A DNA stretch of 64,000 nt from Halobacteriales archaeon QS_4_69_225 (GCA_003020965.1 PXRL01000022.1:1-64000); one strand, 5' to 3'; counted from the first letter of the stretch, positions 25,989 through 35,545 are shown. Notes: generated by a model from the sequence alone, not told the origin. A program made the numbers and translations.

Positions 25989-28900
25989 CTACCCCCGGTC
26001 GGCCGCGTCGCCCGGGGCCGTCTCGCCGAAGACCGCCGACTCGCCCTCCCGGACGCTCACCCCCCGGGCGGCCAGGTGCCGGGTCCGCTCGCGGGCGAAC
26101 TCCTCCTCGCGGGTACCGCGCGTCGCCAGGACGTACATCCGCGCCTTGCCGGCCGGTCGCATCGTCCGGCCGGCCCGCTGGGCGCCCTGCCGGCGCGATC
26201 CGCCCAGCCCCGAGGCGGCGACGGCCACCTCGGCGTCCGGCAGGTCGATGCCCTCGTCGCCGACCCGGGAGACGACGACGGTATCGAGCTCGCCGGCCCG
26301 GAACCGATCGAACAGTCGGCTCCGGCGGGCGTGTGGCGTCTCGCCGCTGACGAACGGGACGCCGAGCGCCTCGGCCACGGCGTCGCCCTGGTCGAGGTAC
26401 TCGACGAAGACCACCGTCTTCGACCCCGGGTGCTCCCGGAGGATGGCCTCGATCTCCGGGATCTTCGCCGGATTCGTCGCCGCCAACTGGCGCTTCTCGC
26501 GGCCCTCGCCCGCGCCGTACTCGTTTTTCGCCGTCTCGGAATCCCACGGCAGATACCGCAACTCGACCTCCGGCTCGGCGACGTAGCCCGCCTCGAACAG
26601 CGCCTCCCAGTCGGTGCCGATCGGCGGGCCGACGAGCGTGTAGATCTCGTCCTCGCGGTCGTCACCCCGGACCGGCGTCGCGGAGTTGTGACAGAAGAGG
26701 TGATTCCCGAGGAAGTTCTCCTCGGCGGTCGAGATATCGTAAACGTACTCTTCGTCGCCGGCTCTCTCGACTTCGTCTACCTCTAACATCGCAACGTCGT
26801 TGTTGCGCAACCAGTCCACCGAGTCGAGTCCGGAACGATTCAGAAGTGTATCAAGTTCATCCGTATTTAATCGAGAACGGTGGCTCAGCCCGGTCTCCAG
26901 TGTTCCTCCGTCGGCCCCGTACGGACGGTCCTCGTGCGGCATTCGAGGCAACGATTTGTAGGCTTCTCGAATCGACCCCGAAAACGGTACCATTGCGTTT
27001 CTCGGCGTTTTCGATTCGTTGTTTGGATTGAACCGGATCTGGTTGTTGGTAACGATATCGTGGTCGCCGTCTCTGCCACTGAAGTCCTCGTTTCGACGGT
27101 AGTTTCCGCCTACGTACCCGAGCGCTGAGAGGAGGAAATTCAAACCTTGGGCGAGTTGATCGCTGGACGTTGAAATCGTGACCATCTCCTTTCCACGTTC
27201 TCGTTTCTGTTTGTGTCCGTCACCCAGAACCACACCCTCGATGAACGGCTCGTAGGCATGCGGGTTCGAGAGAACGAATTTGGGAACGGATTTCTCCCGT
27301 GCTCCGTTCGACAGTCCGAAGCTCCTGAAGACATCAACGAGCGGACCCGAAATACGGACTGTCGTACAGTTTCTCCCGTTCTGTACCGTGGTTACGTTCG
27401 CTTCGGGCGCAATCTTCCGAATCAGCGTTCGGAACTCGGCCACCTCGGAGTCGTCCTCCGTATCGGTAGCGTAGAACTCGACGCGGTGGTCATCCAGACA
27501 ACCATCAGCGACGAACAGCCCAGTCAGTCTCGCCAGGTCCTCTACCGAGACGGTCGGCTTGACGAACTGAGTCCGCTTCCCTTTATAAATCCCCCGGACG
27601 TACTCGTCGTCGATATTGGCTCTGTCGGCGATGTCTATCGGCAGGCTCTTGCGGGAGGTCCACTTGTAACGGTCCTTGTTACCTCCAATCTTCTCCTCGT
27701 ATAACGGGTCAAACTGGCTCTCCGGGGTCCGTTCTTCGAGCAGGAGATATCCATCGTCAATGTACTTTCGGAGATCAATGCTCTGTTTCGTCGTATCTGC
27801 TGGAATCGTCGTTGGCTGAAGAAGGTAATCCGTGTCGCCGAGTTCGCGGGGCATTTTGCTCGTGATACTCATCGCGTCGCTATCGAACACGATGAGCGAG
27901 TGGTCCTCGGTAACCGTGACCTGGCGACCGTTCCGCGCGCGAATCCGATACATGTTTCCGGCATTTTCGTGCCGCATTACAGCAGTCACGTCCGTCCATT
28001 CTATCTTGCCTTCTGATGTGACAGAGAGGGTTTCCGGACCGTCGAGTTCCGAAATACCGATCGAATCACCGAGATGCTCGCTGACGAATTCTTCTATCGG
28101 CCGTATACTAATCTCGTCGGCCTGCCGGATGGGAAGCATCGTATCCCCCTCCACCGACAGCCCGAGCCGTCTTTTCGTCTGTAGCGACGCGCTCCGGCGG
28201 CTGACGGGCGAGGGAATCCGCTGGCACTCGTCGTAGACGATGAGGCCCCACTCCCGGGAGTCGAACAGCGACCGGTGGCGGTCCATGCCGGCCGTCCGGT
28301 AGGTGGCGACCGTTACCGGCCGTACCTCCTTGGTACCGCCGTGGTACTCGCCGACCTCCTCGGGCGACAGCGTCGTGTCGGCGAGGATCCGCTCGCGCCA
28401 CTGGCCGGCCAGCTCCCGCGAGGGCACGAGCACGAGCGTCTCGCCCTCGACGTCGGCCATGATCCCGAGGGCGGCGACCGTCTTGCCGGATCCCGGCGGC
28501 CCGACCAGGACGCCGGAGCCCGCGTCGGCGAAGCGGGCGACCCAGTCGGCCTGGTACGGCCGCAGTTCGACGTCGAGCTCGACCGAAAGCGGGTCGCCGG
28601 ATTCGAGGTCGCGGCGGTCCTGGACGGGGTAGCCGGCCTCGTACAGCGTCCGCTTCAGTTCGGCGGTCCGGTCGGCGGCGACCCAGGCGGTCTCGTCGCC
28701 GATCCGCGCCCGGAGGAGGTCGTCGTCGAGGTGCCGCTCGGCGACGTTGCCCAGCAGGTCCGCGCTCGTCGCTTCGAGGACGACGTAGCCGTCCTCGTGG
28801 GTCCGCAGCCGGAACTTGTGGGCCCGCTCCCACTGACCCTCGATCCACTCCTCGAGGGAGTCGTAGCGGCGCCCCAGCGCTGACCGCACCGTCGTCAGCA

Positions 28901-29318
28901 GCGCCTCGAGCGTCTCGGCGGGCGCGCTCCAGACGTCCTGCTCGCGGACGACGTACCGGTAGCCGCCCTCGTGGTTGGTCTCCTCCAGGCGGGCGAACTG
29001 CGACAGCCGGGCGCGGGTGAACTGCGAGGGCTGGTCGGCGACGATTTCGTGTCGCTCGGGGAAGACGGTGAGCCGCTCGCGGGCCGCCGTCTCGCGGTAG
29101 TCGGCGGGAAACCACACGACCGGGTCGGCGGCGGCGTCCAGCCGCTCGAGACGACCCTCCGCGGCGAGCGTCTCGAGGGCCTCGACGGCCGCCGCCTGCG
29201 AGCAGTCCGCGACCCGGGCGACCTCCGTCGCCGTGACGACCGGCCGCTCGCGGTCCTCCAGGGCGTCGTAGAAGACGTCGATGTCGACCGGCGTCTCGTC
29301 GGGTCCGTCGTCGGTCAC
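25989..29318 (-). CDS. XPB/Rad25-type DNA helicase containing an intein
   Basis: A superfamily 2 helicase related to XPB, which unwinds DNA during repair. After intein removal about 618 residues remain. I use GTG 29318 (TDDGPDETPVDIDVFYDALE) because sequence before it looks non-coding. A winged-helix-like N-terminal region leads to Walker A GPPGSGKT, the DEAH-box variant VYDECQRI, motif III LGL/SATPVRGD (split by the intein), and GAQRAGRTMRP (motif VI with the arginine finger). The helicase motifs are intact once the flanking segments are joined. It faces the acyltransferase gene with a 31-bp gap downstream. Confidence 0.92.
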   Translation of the reverse strand: MTDDGPDETPVDIDVFYDALEDRERPVVTATEVARVADCSQAAAVEALETLAAEGRLERLDAAADPVVWFPADYRETAARERLTVFPERHEIVADQPSQFTRARLSQFARLEETNHEGGYRYVVREQDVWSAPAETLEALLTTVRSALGRRYDSLEEWIEGQWERAHKFRLRTHEDGYVVLEATSADLLGNVAERHLDDDLLRARIGDETAWVAADRTAELKRTLYEAGYPVQDRRDLESGDPLSVELDVELRPYQADWVARFADAGSGVLVGPPGSGKTVAALGIMADVEGETLVLVPSRELAGQWRERILADTTLSPEEVGEYHGGTKEVRPVTVATYRTAGMDRHRSLFDSREWGLIVYDECQRIPSPVSRRSASLQTKRRLGLSVEGDTMLPIRQADEISIRPIEEFVSEHLGDSIGISELDGPETLSVTSEGKIEWTDVTAVMRHENAGNMYRIRARNGRQVTVTEDHSLIVFDSDAMSITSKMPRELGDTDYLLQPTTIPADTTKQSIDLRKYIDDGYLLLEERTPESQFDPLYEEKIGGNKDRYKWTSRKSLPIDIADRANIDDEYVRGIYKGKRTQFVKPTVSVEDLARLTGLFVADGCLDDHRVEFYATDTEDDSEVAEFRTLIRKIAPEANVTTVQNGRNCTTVRISGPLVDVFRSFGLSNGAREKSVPKFVLSNPHAYEPFIEGVVLGDGHKQKRERGKEMVTISTSSDQLAQGLNFLLSALGYVGGNYRRNEDFSGRDGDHDIVTNNQIRFNPNNESKTPRNAMVPFSGSIREAYKSLPRMPHEDRPYGADGGTLETGLSHRSRLNTDELDTLLNRSGLDSVDWLRNNDVAMLEVDEVERAGDEEYVYDISTAEENFLGNHLFCHNSATPVRGDDREDEIYTLVGPPIGTDWEALFEAGYVAEPEVELRYLPWDSETAKNEYGAGEGREKRQLAATNPAKIPEIEAILREHPGSKTVVFVEYLDQGDAVAEALGVPFVSGETPHARRSRLFDRFRAGELDTVVVSRVGDEGIDLPDAEVAVAASGLGGSRRQGAQRAGRTMRPAGKARMYVLATRGTREEEFARERTRHLAARGVSVREGESAVFGETAPGDAADRG
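26685..28157 (-). mobile_element. Intein with LAGLIDADG homing endonuclease in the helicase
   Basis: A 491-residue protein intron. It begins with Ser (SVEGDTMLPIRQADEI, block A), has a block B with VTVTEDHSLIVF, and ends with block F and G (EYVYDISTAEENFLGNHLFC then HN) followed by Ser as first C-extein residue. Exact removal joins RRLGL to SATPVRGD, rebuilding helicase motif III. Two dodecapeptide motifs, LTGLFVADGCL and FIEGVVLGDGH, each with its acidic residue, indicate a homing endonuclease that may be active. The DNA is clearly richer in A and T than the extein, a sign of transfer. Boundary coordinates follow from codon count. Confidence 0.93.
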
Positions 29319-29507
29319 TGTCGCGACGTAGGGAGCCAGCGAGTAAAAGCGTCGCGTATCCGGCCGCCAGCGCGCGCCGACGCGGGCCCGCGATCCGTCG
29401 GGCGACAACGATGTACCGGCCCGTCGCTCTGGCCCGCCGACGTGTACCCGGCGGCCGCCGCGCCGGCCGGAGGAACCGTTTACCGGCCTGCGGCCGTAGC
29501 GACCGTC

Positions 29508-29771
29508 GTGCTCTATCTGAACCTCGAGTCGTTCACGGTCGAGCTGAAAGAGGGCAGCATCGAGAACGTCGGGCCGCCGGAGAAGGCCGCGACGGCGAAG
29601 CTGTTCGACGCCGAGGAGGTGACGCTCCGGGCCTTCGGCGACAGCCAGCTCAAGTTCGTCGCACGGGACGCCGACGGCAACGAAGTTCAGGCGGCGCTGT
29701 TTCCCGAGCAGGTCGAGGGCCTCCTCGAGGACGCCGCGGAGCTGCGGGCCGACGGCGACGTTCTCGACTGA
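29508..29771 (+). CDS. Conserved hypothetical protein
   Basis: An 87-residue protein starting with GTG (LYLNLESFTVELKEGSIENV). It is acidic and soluble with no membrane segment or known motif. LKFVARDADGNEVQAALFPE suggests a small beta-rich fold. It diverges from the helicase gene. I do not recognise the family. Confidence 0.6.
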   Translation: MLYLNLESFTVELKEGSIENVGPPEKAATAKLFDAEEVTLRAFGDSQLKFVARDADGNEVQAALFPEQVEGLLEDAAELRADGDVLD

Positions 29772-30049
29772 CCGGACCCGTATGGCGCCGACCAGGCGGT
29801 ATTCAATTGCGAGAGAGCCGGCCGGTCAGCCGGCGTCGGGCGGAACCTCGAACGGGGCCGACCGCTCGGGGAGCGAGCCGACGCAAGCACCGCAGCGAAG
29901 CGAGGAGCACAGCGAGGCGCAGCCCGCGAGCGGGAGGGGGCGTTCGGAAACGCCACCGTCACCGCCGAAAGACGCTATCTCCTTCTCGCTAAACACTACC
30001 GTCGACCGAGGCCGGCAGGCTTTTTCTCCGGGGGCCGAAGGGAACGAGC
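29772..30049. other. Non-coding gap with short repeats
   Basis: No gene is seen. The middle (29885-29945) has the GCAGCGAAGCGAGGAGC type of purine-rich repeat common in haloarchaeal spacers, with small palindromes such as CCCGC-GA-GCGGG. TATA-like elements for the next gene are not obvious. Confidence 0.4.
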
Positions 30050-30337
30050 ATGAGCGACCTGGACCTCGACCTGCAGACCGCGGAGGGGGAACTCGACGAG
30101 CCGGGCGGCGGCCGTGTCGTCCTGGGCGTCCTCGACGGCTCGACGCCCGACGAGGAGTGGATCGACCACGTCGAGCGCGACGACGTGCTCGTGCTGAACG
30201 TCGAGGGGGAGTTGAACGAACTGGCCGCGGGGTTCGCCCGCGACGTCCGCGACATGGGCGGCGAGCTGATACACTTCCGGGAGTTCCTCGTCGTCTCGCC
30301 GCCCGGCCGCGACATCGACACCGACCGGCTCGGCTGA
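30050..30337 (+). CDS. DUF5779-like haloarchaeal protein
   Basis: A 95-residue acidic soluble protein (MSDLDLDLQTAEGELDEPGG, later VVLGVLDGSTPDEEWIDHVE). The core alternates strand and helix: VLVLNVEGELNELAAGFARD and ELIHFREFLVVSPPGRDID. It resembles a conserved single-domain haloarchaeal family of unknown role that I believe is DUF5779. No catalytic residues can be picked out. Confidence 0.65.
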   Translation: MSDLDLDLQTAEGELDEPGGGRVVLGVLDGSTPDEEWIDHVERDDVLVLNVEGELNELAAGFARDVRDMGGELIHFREFLVVSPPGRDIDTDRLG

Positions 30338-30524
30338 GCGGCGTCGGCCGGTGGCCGTCGGGGTCCCGGAGCCGGACGTCGCCATCGACCCGCTCGCGGG
30401 CCGCCGCCCGGGCGACGACGCCGTCGGCGACCGTCTCCGGGTCGTCGACCCCGACCCCGAAGCCCGCGGGCGCCGTCGGCGCCGAACTGCGGCATTTAAG
30501 CGGCCGGAAGGCGAACTCCCGGGC

Positions 30525-31193
30525 ATGGGAATGAAAGGCTCGGGAACGGCCGACCTGACGTCGATCGACCGCTTCGACGGCGGCGTCGGCTGGCTGGCCT
30601 ACCCGGAAGAAACGATGCGACGGGCCTCACACGCAATCGAGAGCGACGGCCAGCTGTGGGTCGTCGACCCGGTCGACGCCGACGGCGTCGACGACCTCAT
30701 CGCGGAGTACGACGAGGTCGGCGGCGTGGTGGTGCTGCTGGACCGACACGAGCGCGACGCCGCGACGGTGGCGACCCGCCACGACGTCCCGGTGTACGTC
30801 CCCGACTGGATGAGCGGCGTCGAGGACGGCCTCGACGCGCCGGTGGTCCGCGTCTCCGACGGCGTCGGCGAGTTCGCCCTCGAGCGGGTCGTCGACAACC
30901 CGTTCTGGCAGGAGGCGGCGCTGTTCGACGGGGAGACGCTCGTCGTCCCGGAGGCGCTCGGCACCGTCTCGTACTTCCGGGCGCCGGGCGAGCGGCTGGG
31001 CGTCCACCCGATGCTCCGTGCGGTGCCGCCGCGGTCGCTGACGGGGTACGACGCCGACCGGCTGTTGGTCGGCCACGGCGAGGGGCTGTCCGAGGACGTC
31101 CGGCCGGCGATCCGGGACGCTGTCGGCGGGTCCCGGCGCCGGATGGTGCCGCTGTATCTCGACAACCTCCGCGGGCTCGTCGGCCTGGGGTAG
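30525..31193 (+). CDS. Conserved haloarchaeal hypothetical protein
   Basis: A 222-residue soluble protein (MGMKGSGTADLTSIDRFDGG). Segments such as QLWVVDPVDADGVDDLIAEY, VVVLLDRHERDAATVATRHD and LFDGETLVVPEALGTVSYF recall the layout of metallo-beta-lactamase-fold proteins. The metal-binding HxHxDH motif is absent, so it would be a non-enzymatic relative at best. ATG 30525 is the first start after the TATA-like TTTAAG at 30495-30500. Function unknown. Confidence 0.6.
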   Translation: MGMKGSGTADLTSIDRFDGGVGWLAYPEETMRRASHAIESDGQLWVVDPVDADGVDDLIAEYDEVGGVVVLLDRHERDAATVATRHDVPVYVPDWMSGVEDGLDAPVVRVSDGVGEFALERVVDNPFWQEAALFDGETLVVPEALGTVSYFRAPGERLGVHPMLRAVPPRSLTGYDADRLLVGHGEGLSEDVRPAIRDAVGGSRRRMVPLYLDNLRGLVGLG

Positions 31194-31235
31194 GGGACCC
31201 GAAGGTTTTTTGACACGACCGCCTCCGAGGTGTTC

Positions 31236-33296
31236 ATGATGCCGGATGACGATCCATCCGACGGTCGCGTTTCCAGGGTCTCCATCGAGACGCTTCCGGA
31301 GGGTGGCATCCGCATCGACGACCGAATCGACCGGCGGAACTACACGGTACGGACCGCTGGCGGCGTCTCTCCCGAGCCGGTCGACGGCGAGCAGTTCCGC
31401 TATCCGACCGACGTCGCCGTCGCCGTCACGACCGATTACTTAGAGTTCGTCCCGACCGGCGCGTCGATGGTCCATCACGCGGAGTCGTCGATGGCGCTGA
31501 AGCGTTTCGAGAGCGAGGAGTTCCCCGACGGAGTTTACACGGTGGAAATGTCGGGACCGTTGAAGATGTACGCCGAAATCCCCGGTCCCTGTACGGTCGA
31601 GAACAAGGTCGACGTCCTGACGGTGGACCTGGAGACGGCCGATAGGATCGTGCTCGGCGCCCGGTCGGAGCACGAGCGGCCGGCGGCGACCGTCACGACC
31701 ACCGACGAACCGCTCGACGTGATGCGCGCGGTCTCGACGTTCGGGGCCGAACTCAAGACGCAGGACAGCAGGCGCTCGTACCCGACGCTGCGGGGCCATC
31801 CCCCCGCGATACGGGTGGGCGACGAACTGTCGATACCGGCCGAACTCGGGCCGCCGGAGGGACCGGTCACAATCGAGGTGCCGCGGGACCTCGAGTACGT
31901 GCTTCCGGTGGCGCCGCTGGCCTACTACCTCGGCGCGGACGTCCGTCACGGCGAGCAGCCGGCAGCCGTCGTCGGCGGGGACCGATACTCGCTTGACGGC
32001 CCCGAGGGATTCGAAGCGACGGTCGAACGGACCCTCAAGCGGACGTTCTTCCTCGACACCCTCGTCAGGACCGGCGACCAGCGGACGGCCGTGCTTCACG
32101 AGCGACGGGCGCTCGAGGACGCCATCGACATCGACCCGGAGGCACTCTTCGGGCGGCCGGAGGCCAAACGGTTCAAGAGTTACGCCGAGGTCCCCTACGA
32201 GCGACTCAGAACAGAGATGCCGAGCTGGGAACTGACCGCCCACGTCCGGCCGACGGCGGCGAGCATCGAGGCCGTTCCGTTCCTCGCGAACGACCTCGCG
32301 GTGGTGCGAGTCCACAACGACCCGCCGGACGCCGCCGCGAACGACGGGTCGAGCGGCGAGACCGGCTTCGACGGCCGGGCCGAGGCCGGAGACGTGGTCC
32401 GGGTGCCGAGCGCGGAGTCGGTCGACCAGGCCTGGGTCGGACCGGGGGTTCCCGTCGGCGCGAGTAAGGCCATCCCCGAAGCCTACAAGAACTGGCAGGC
32501 ACGGGAGCCGAACGACAACAGCGCCGTCGAGGTGGCCGTCGTCTGCAACGACGAGGAGATGCTGGAGGAAGGCGACACCGCACGGGAGGCCTACGGGTCG
32601 AACCTCAATCTCCCGTTCGAGGTCACGCTCCACGACGACCTGGACACCGAGAGCCTCCGGCTGATATTCGAGTCCGACCTCGATTACGTCCACTACGTCG
32701 GTCACGTCAACGACGATGGGTTCGAGTGCGCCGACGGAACGCTCGACGTGGGACGACTGGACGACGTCGGCGTCGACGTCGCCTTTCTGAACGCCTGTCA
32801 GTCCTACGAACAGGGGTACAAGCTGATACGGAAAGGCGCGGTCGCGGCCGTCGTGACCTTCGACGAGGTGTTCGAGGAGGGCGCACTCAGAATCGGCAAG
32901 ACGATGTCGCGGCTCCTCAACAGGGGGTTCCCGCTCCGCCGAGCACTGTCAGTCGCAGGGAACCGCAGTATCGTCGGCTCACAGTACCTCGTGCTTGGGG
33001 ACGGGAACGCGGACATCGCACAGGCGAAAAGCTACATTCCGTGGGTCGCCGAGGCCGAATCGGTCGGTCCCGACGAGTACCGGCTACGGGTCACGCCACA
33101 TCCGACCAGGTCGGCGGGAATGGGGTCGATATTCCGCCCCGATGTCGGCGCGGACTCGATGTTTCTCGTGCCGAAGACACTGCCCGAAATGGTCGTTTCA
33201 ACGAACCAGTTGCGCGATTACCTCGGGTCCGACCGATTTCCCGTCATCATCGATGGAACGTTCACGTGGAGCGGCACCGCGGTCAAGAAGATGTAA
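31236..33296 (+). CDS. CHAT-domain (caspase-like) protease
   Basis: A 686-residue protein whose C-terminal third is a CHAT domain, a caspase-like cysteine protease fold. The dyad is H490 in YVHYVGHVND and C521 in LNACQSYEQG, followed by VAAVVTFDEVFEEGALRIGK and a helix before SVAGNRSIVGSQYLVLGDG. The first 450 residues form a long beta-rich region without recognisable domains. CHAT proteases in bacteria and archaea often act in stress or antiphage pathways where a partner activates them. A Shine-Dalgarno-like GAGGTG (31227-31232) and a T-run promoter (31204-31210) precede the start; ATG 31239 is an equally possible first codon. It converges on a micro-protein gene. Confidence 0.8.
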   Translation: MMPDDDPSDGRVSRVSIETLPEGGIRIDDRIDRRNYTVRTAGGVSPEPVDGEQFRYPTDVAVAVTTDYLEFVPTGASMVHHAESSMALKRFESEEFPDGVYTVEMSGPLKMYAEIPGPCTVENKVDVLTVDLETADRIVLGARSEHERPAATVTTTDEPLDVMRAVSTFGAELKTQDSRRSYPTLRGHPPAIRVGDELSIPAELGPPEGPVTIEVPRDLEYVLPVAPLAYYLGADVRHGEQPAAVVGGDRYSLDGPEGFEATVERTLKRTFFLDTLVRTGDQRTAVLHERRALEDAIDIDPEALFGRPEAKRFKSYAEVPYERLRTEMPSWELTAHVRPTAASIEAVPFLANDLAVVRVHNDPPDAAANDGSSGETGFDGRAEAGDVVRVPSAESVDQAWVGPGVPVGASKAIPEAYKNWQAREPNDNSAVEVAVVCNDEEMLEEGDTAREAYGSNLNLPFEVTLHDDLDTESLRLIFESDLDYVHYVGHVNDDGFECADGTLDVGRLDDVGVDVAFLNACQSYEQGYKLIRKGAVAAVVTFDEVFEEGALRIGKTMSRLLNRGFPLRRALSVAGNRSIVGSQYLVLGDGNADIAQAKSYIPWVAEAESVGPDEYRLRVTPHPTRSAGMGSIFRPDVGADSMFLVPKTLPEMVVSTNQLRDYLGSDRFPVIIDGTFTWSGTAVKKM

Positions 33297-33303
33297 TCGG
33301 GGT

Positions 33304-33432
33304 TCAGGGCCCGCCGCTTCCCTCTCCGCTGGCGACGACTGATGCGACCTGTGAGAGAAGGATCATCAGCGTAAACAGCGCGGTGACTACTTTCGGGTGG
33401 TCCGCCAGAAAGTCTTTAACCTCCGTTTTCAT
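33304..33432 (-). CDS. Micro-protein with one membrane helix (DUF7503-like)
   Basis: A 42-residue protein, MKTEVKDFLADHPKVVTALF then TLMILLSQVASVVAS. A charged amphipathic start leads into one hydrophobic helix that could be a membrane anchor or an export signal. Similar tiny haloarchaeal proteins (KDFLADHPK, FTLMLLLSQ) form a family I believe is DUF7503. ATG 33432 is chosen over ATG 33444, because a TATA box at 33459-33464 is 29 bases before the former and too close to the latter. Its 3' end faces the CHAT gene only 7 bases away. Confidence 0.65.
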   Translation of the reverse strand: MKTEVKDFLADHPKVVTALFTLMILLSQVASVVASGEGSGGP

Positions 33433-33458
33433 CTTGGTAAACATAGGACGCCGTGACG

Positions 33459-33464
33459 ATATAA
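33459..33464 (-). promoter_or_regulatory. TATA box of the micro-protein gene
   Basis: GCTTATATC on the coding strand contains TTATAT centred about 29 bases before ATG 33432, fitting a leaderless transcript. Confidence 0.5.
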
Positions 33465-33570
33465 GCATTTCGGGGAACACTCCGACCAAACGATAACGAA
33501 CGACAAGAAGCGACGGTGGCCGGACTCTCATCACCGACAGCATTACTACCAGCAGGGCCGAACGTCGCGT

Positions 33571-33981
33571 GTGGTCTACATCACACGGGGGTTGTTGACG
33601 GCGCTTCTGGACCTCGGAGCCGACCGCGACCCCGAGTCGGTGACGGTCTCGCTGGCGGTGACGTCGGCAGAGGAACTGCGCACCGACCTCCCGCCGGAGC
33701 GGTCGGTGTTCACCGACATGTACCTGCCGGAGGCCGGCGAGTCGGTGACGGCGGTGTTCGGAATGGACCTGTCGACGCCGGACGCCGCCGGCCGGTTCGT
33801 CACCCATCCCGAGGGACCGCTGACGCTGACGAAACGGGACGACCTCCACGAGGTCGTCTTCGTCGCCGTCCCGCCGTACGACGACGACTGTGTCGCCGCC
33901 TTCGACCGGACCGGGGAGCCGCTGTCGGTCGAGGTGCTCGACGTCGCCCCGCCGCACGGAAGCCTCGAGGACTACCTTTGA
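33571..33981 (+). CDS. Conserved haloarchaeal hypothetical protein
   Basis: A 136-residue soluble protein starting at GTG 33571 (VYITRGLLTALLDLGADRDP). Strands and helices alternate: VTVSLAVTSAEEL, VFTDMYLPEAGESVTAVFGM, RDDLHEVVFVAVPPYD. The pattern has some likeness to MPN/JAB-type folds, but the metal-binding residues are missing, so I leave the function open. The next feature downstream is a pair of triloop hairpins. Confidence 0.6.
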   Translation: MVYITRGLLTALLDLGADRDPESVTVSLAVTSAEELRTDLPPERSVFTDMYLPEAGESVTAVFGMDLSTPDAAGRFVTHPEGPLTLTKRDDLHEVVFVAVPPYDDDCVAAFDRTGEPLSVEVLDVAPPHGSLEDYL

Positions 33982-34013
33982 CAGCGAGAGAGTCCCGCCG
34001 TTTACGGCGTTGA

Positions 34014-34060
34014 CGAGACGCGAAGCGTCTCGTTCGCACACCAGAACGCTTCGCGTTCTG
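34014..34060. repeat. Pair of triloop hairpins before the tnpB element
   Basis: Two perfect 8-bp palindromes lie 9 bases apart: 34014-34032 (CGAGACGC, loop GAA, GCGTCTCG) and 34042-34060 (CAGAACGC, loop TTC, GCGTTCTG). Both have the C(GNA)G loop type on one strand and match the form of the hairpins in the tracts at 5.9 and 57.6 kb. They may act as a terminator for the upstream gene. Confidence 0.8.
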
Positions 34061-34204
34061 AGGACGGGCGTGAATCGCGTACCCATCGGTGAACGCTCTA
34101 CAGGCTTCACTCGTTATGAGTCTCTAATGAAGTAGTTCGCTGCTTCACTTTCACCCTGCACTCCCTGAACTTAAATCCATTCCGAACGACGCAATCGATA
34201 GGCG

Positions 34205-35545
34205 ATGAAGCGAACCAACACGTTCGCCGTGCGGCCGCTCTCCGCCAAGGATGAGCAGCTGTTGCGGGACTTGTTGGACGCTTCCGCCGCTCTCTGGAAC
34301 GAGACCAACTACGAACGCCTCATCCGGTACGACGACGAAGACAGCCTCGAGAACGAAGACGTCTGGGATGCCCCAACTGGCAGGTTAGAAGGCCAGTACA
34401 AGGGTGTCCTCGGTGCATCAACCGCCCAGCAGGTGATCCGAAAGAACAGCGAAGCCTGGCGGGCGTTCTTCCGACTCAAAGACCAGTACTACGATGAGTC
34501 GAACTCCTCGGTGACGGAACACCCGGAGCCGCCGGGCTTCCGCGGGAACAAAGACGACGGCCGCGAACTCAAGACCGTCATCCGAAACACCTCGTACTCC
34601 ATCGAATGGGGCGACCGTAGCCGCCTCGAGATACTCGTCGGATCGGAATTGCAAGACCGATACAACCACACCGGCCGCCTTCCGCTCGAGATCGCTGGCG
34701 AGCCGAACTGGCCTGACTACGACAAACAAGGCCGCCTCGACTTGTGGTACGACGACATTGACGGCACCTTCCGAGCTTCGCAGCCCGTGACCGTTGCAGA
34801 TGCACGGGCAACTCCACTGGCCTCTGAGGAGGCCGCTCTGGACATCGGTGCCAACAACCTCGTCGCCTGCACCACGTCGACCGGCAATCAGTACCTCTAC
34901 GAGGGCCGCGAACTGTTCGAACGGTTCCGCGAGACCACCGCCGAAATCGCTCGCCTCCAGTCCAAACTCCGCGAGGGGCGGTACAGCAGCCAGCGCATCC
35001 GGCGGCTGTACCGCAAACGCACTCGTCGCCGCGACCACGCCCGAGAGGCGTTGTGCCGCGACCTCATCGAACACCTGTACGATGAGGGCGTCGCCACCGT
35101 GTACATCGGCGGGTTGACCGACGTCTTGGAGACGCACTGGTCGGTCGAGACGAACGCGAAGACGCACAACTTCTGGGCGTTCAAGCAGTTCACCGAACAG
35201 CTGACGTGTACCGCTGAAGAATACGGTATCTCGGTGGAGGTTCGGTCGGAGGCCTGGACGAGTCAGGAGTGCCCGCAATGCGGATCAACGGATCGGACGA
35301 CGCGGCATCGGGACACGCTGACCTGTCCATGTGGCTTCGAGGGCCACGCCGACCTCGTGGCATCGAAGACGTTCCTTGAGCGGCACATCGAACAAGCAGT
35401 CAGGCCGATGGCGCGGCCCGTACAGCTCAAGTGGGACGACCACCATTGGTCGGAGGCACCATCCTCCCGTGAAAGTCCCAACGAGCAGTGTACAGACCCG
35501 AGTACCGCCGCCAACGGCGGGAATGTTGCCTCCGGAGAATCTTAG
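34205..35545 (+). CDS. tnpB: TnpB family RNA-guided nuclease, possibly inactive
   Basis: TnpB proteins cut DNA guided by an RNA made from the element's right end and are ancestors of Cas12. The 446-residue protein has a helical N-terminal half and a RuvC-like half: D213 in ALDIGANN (RuvC-I), a zinc ribbon C356, C359, C374, C376 (CPQCG, CPCG) and D383 in [11 protein letters not shown] (RuvC-III). At RuvC-II, where an acidic residue is expected (for example xxEDL, or GDL in many haloarchaeal copies), it reads IGGL (301-304), so the nuclease may be dead. The last 40 residues are encoded by the RNA-forming right end. A TATA-like TTAAAT lies about 30 bases before the start. Confidence 0.9.
   Translation: MKRTNTFAVRPLSAKDEQLLRDLLDASAALWNETNYERLIRYDDEDSLENEDVWDAPTGRLEGQYKGVLGASTAQQVIRKNSEAWRAFFRLKDQYYDESNSSVTEHPEPPGFRGNKDDGRELKTVIRNTSYSIEWGDRSRLEILVGSELQDRYNHTGRLPLEIAGEPNWPDYDKQGRLDLWYDDIDGTFRASQPVTVADARATPLASEEAALDIGANNLVACTTSTGNQYLYEGRELFERFRETTAEIARLQSKLREGRYSSQRIRRLYRKRTRRRDHAREALCRDLIEHLYDEGVATVYIGGLTDVLETHWSVETNAKTHNFWAFKQFTEQLTCTAEEYGISVEVRSEAWTSQECPQCGSTDRTTRHRDTLTCPCGFEGHADLVASKTFLERHIEQAVRPMARPVQLKWDDHHWSEAPSSRESPNEQCTDPSTAANGGNVASGES

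Noticed and set aside
26685..28157. Intein region as two separate genes or an assembly error
   Set aside because: The frame is open throughout, and intein blocks A, B, F and G with endonuclease motifs are in order and rebuild a helicase motif when removed.
33445..34110. Longer N-terminus for the minus-strand micro-protein (up to 268 codons)
   Set aside because: The extra part is antisense to another gene, and a TATA box sits directly before the short form.
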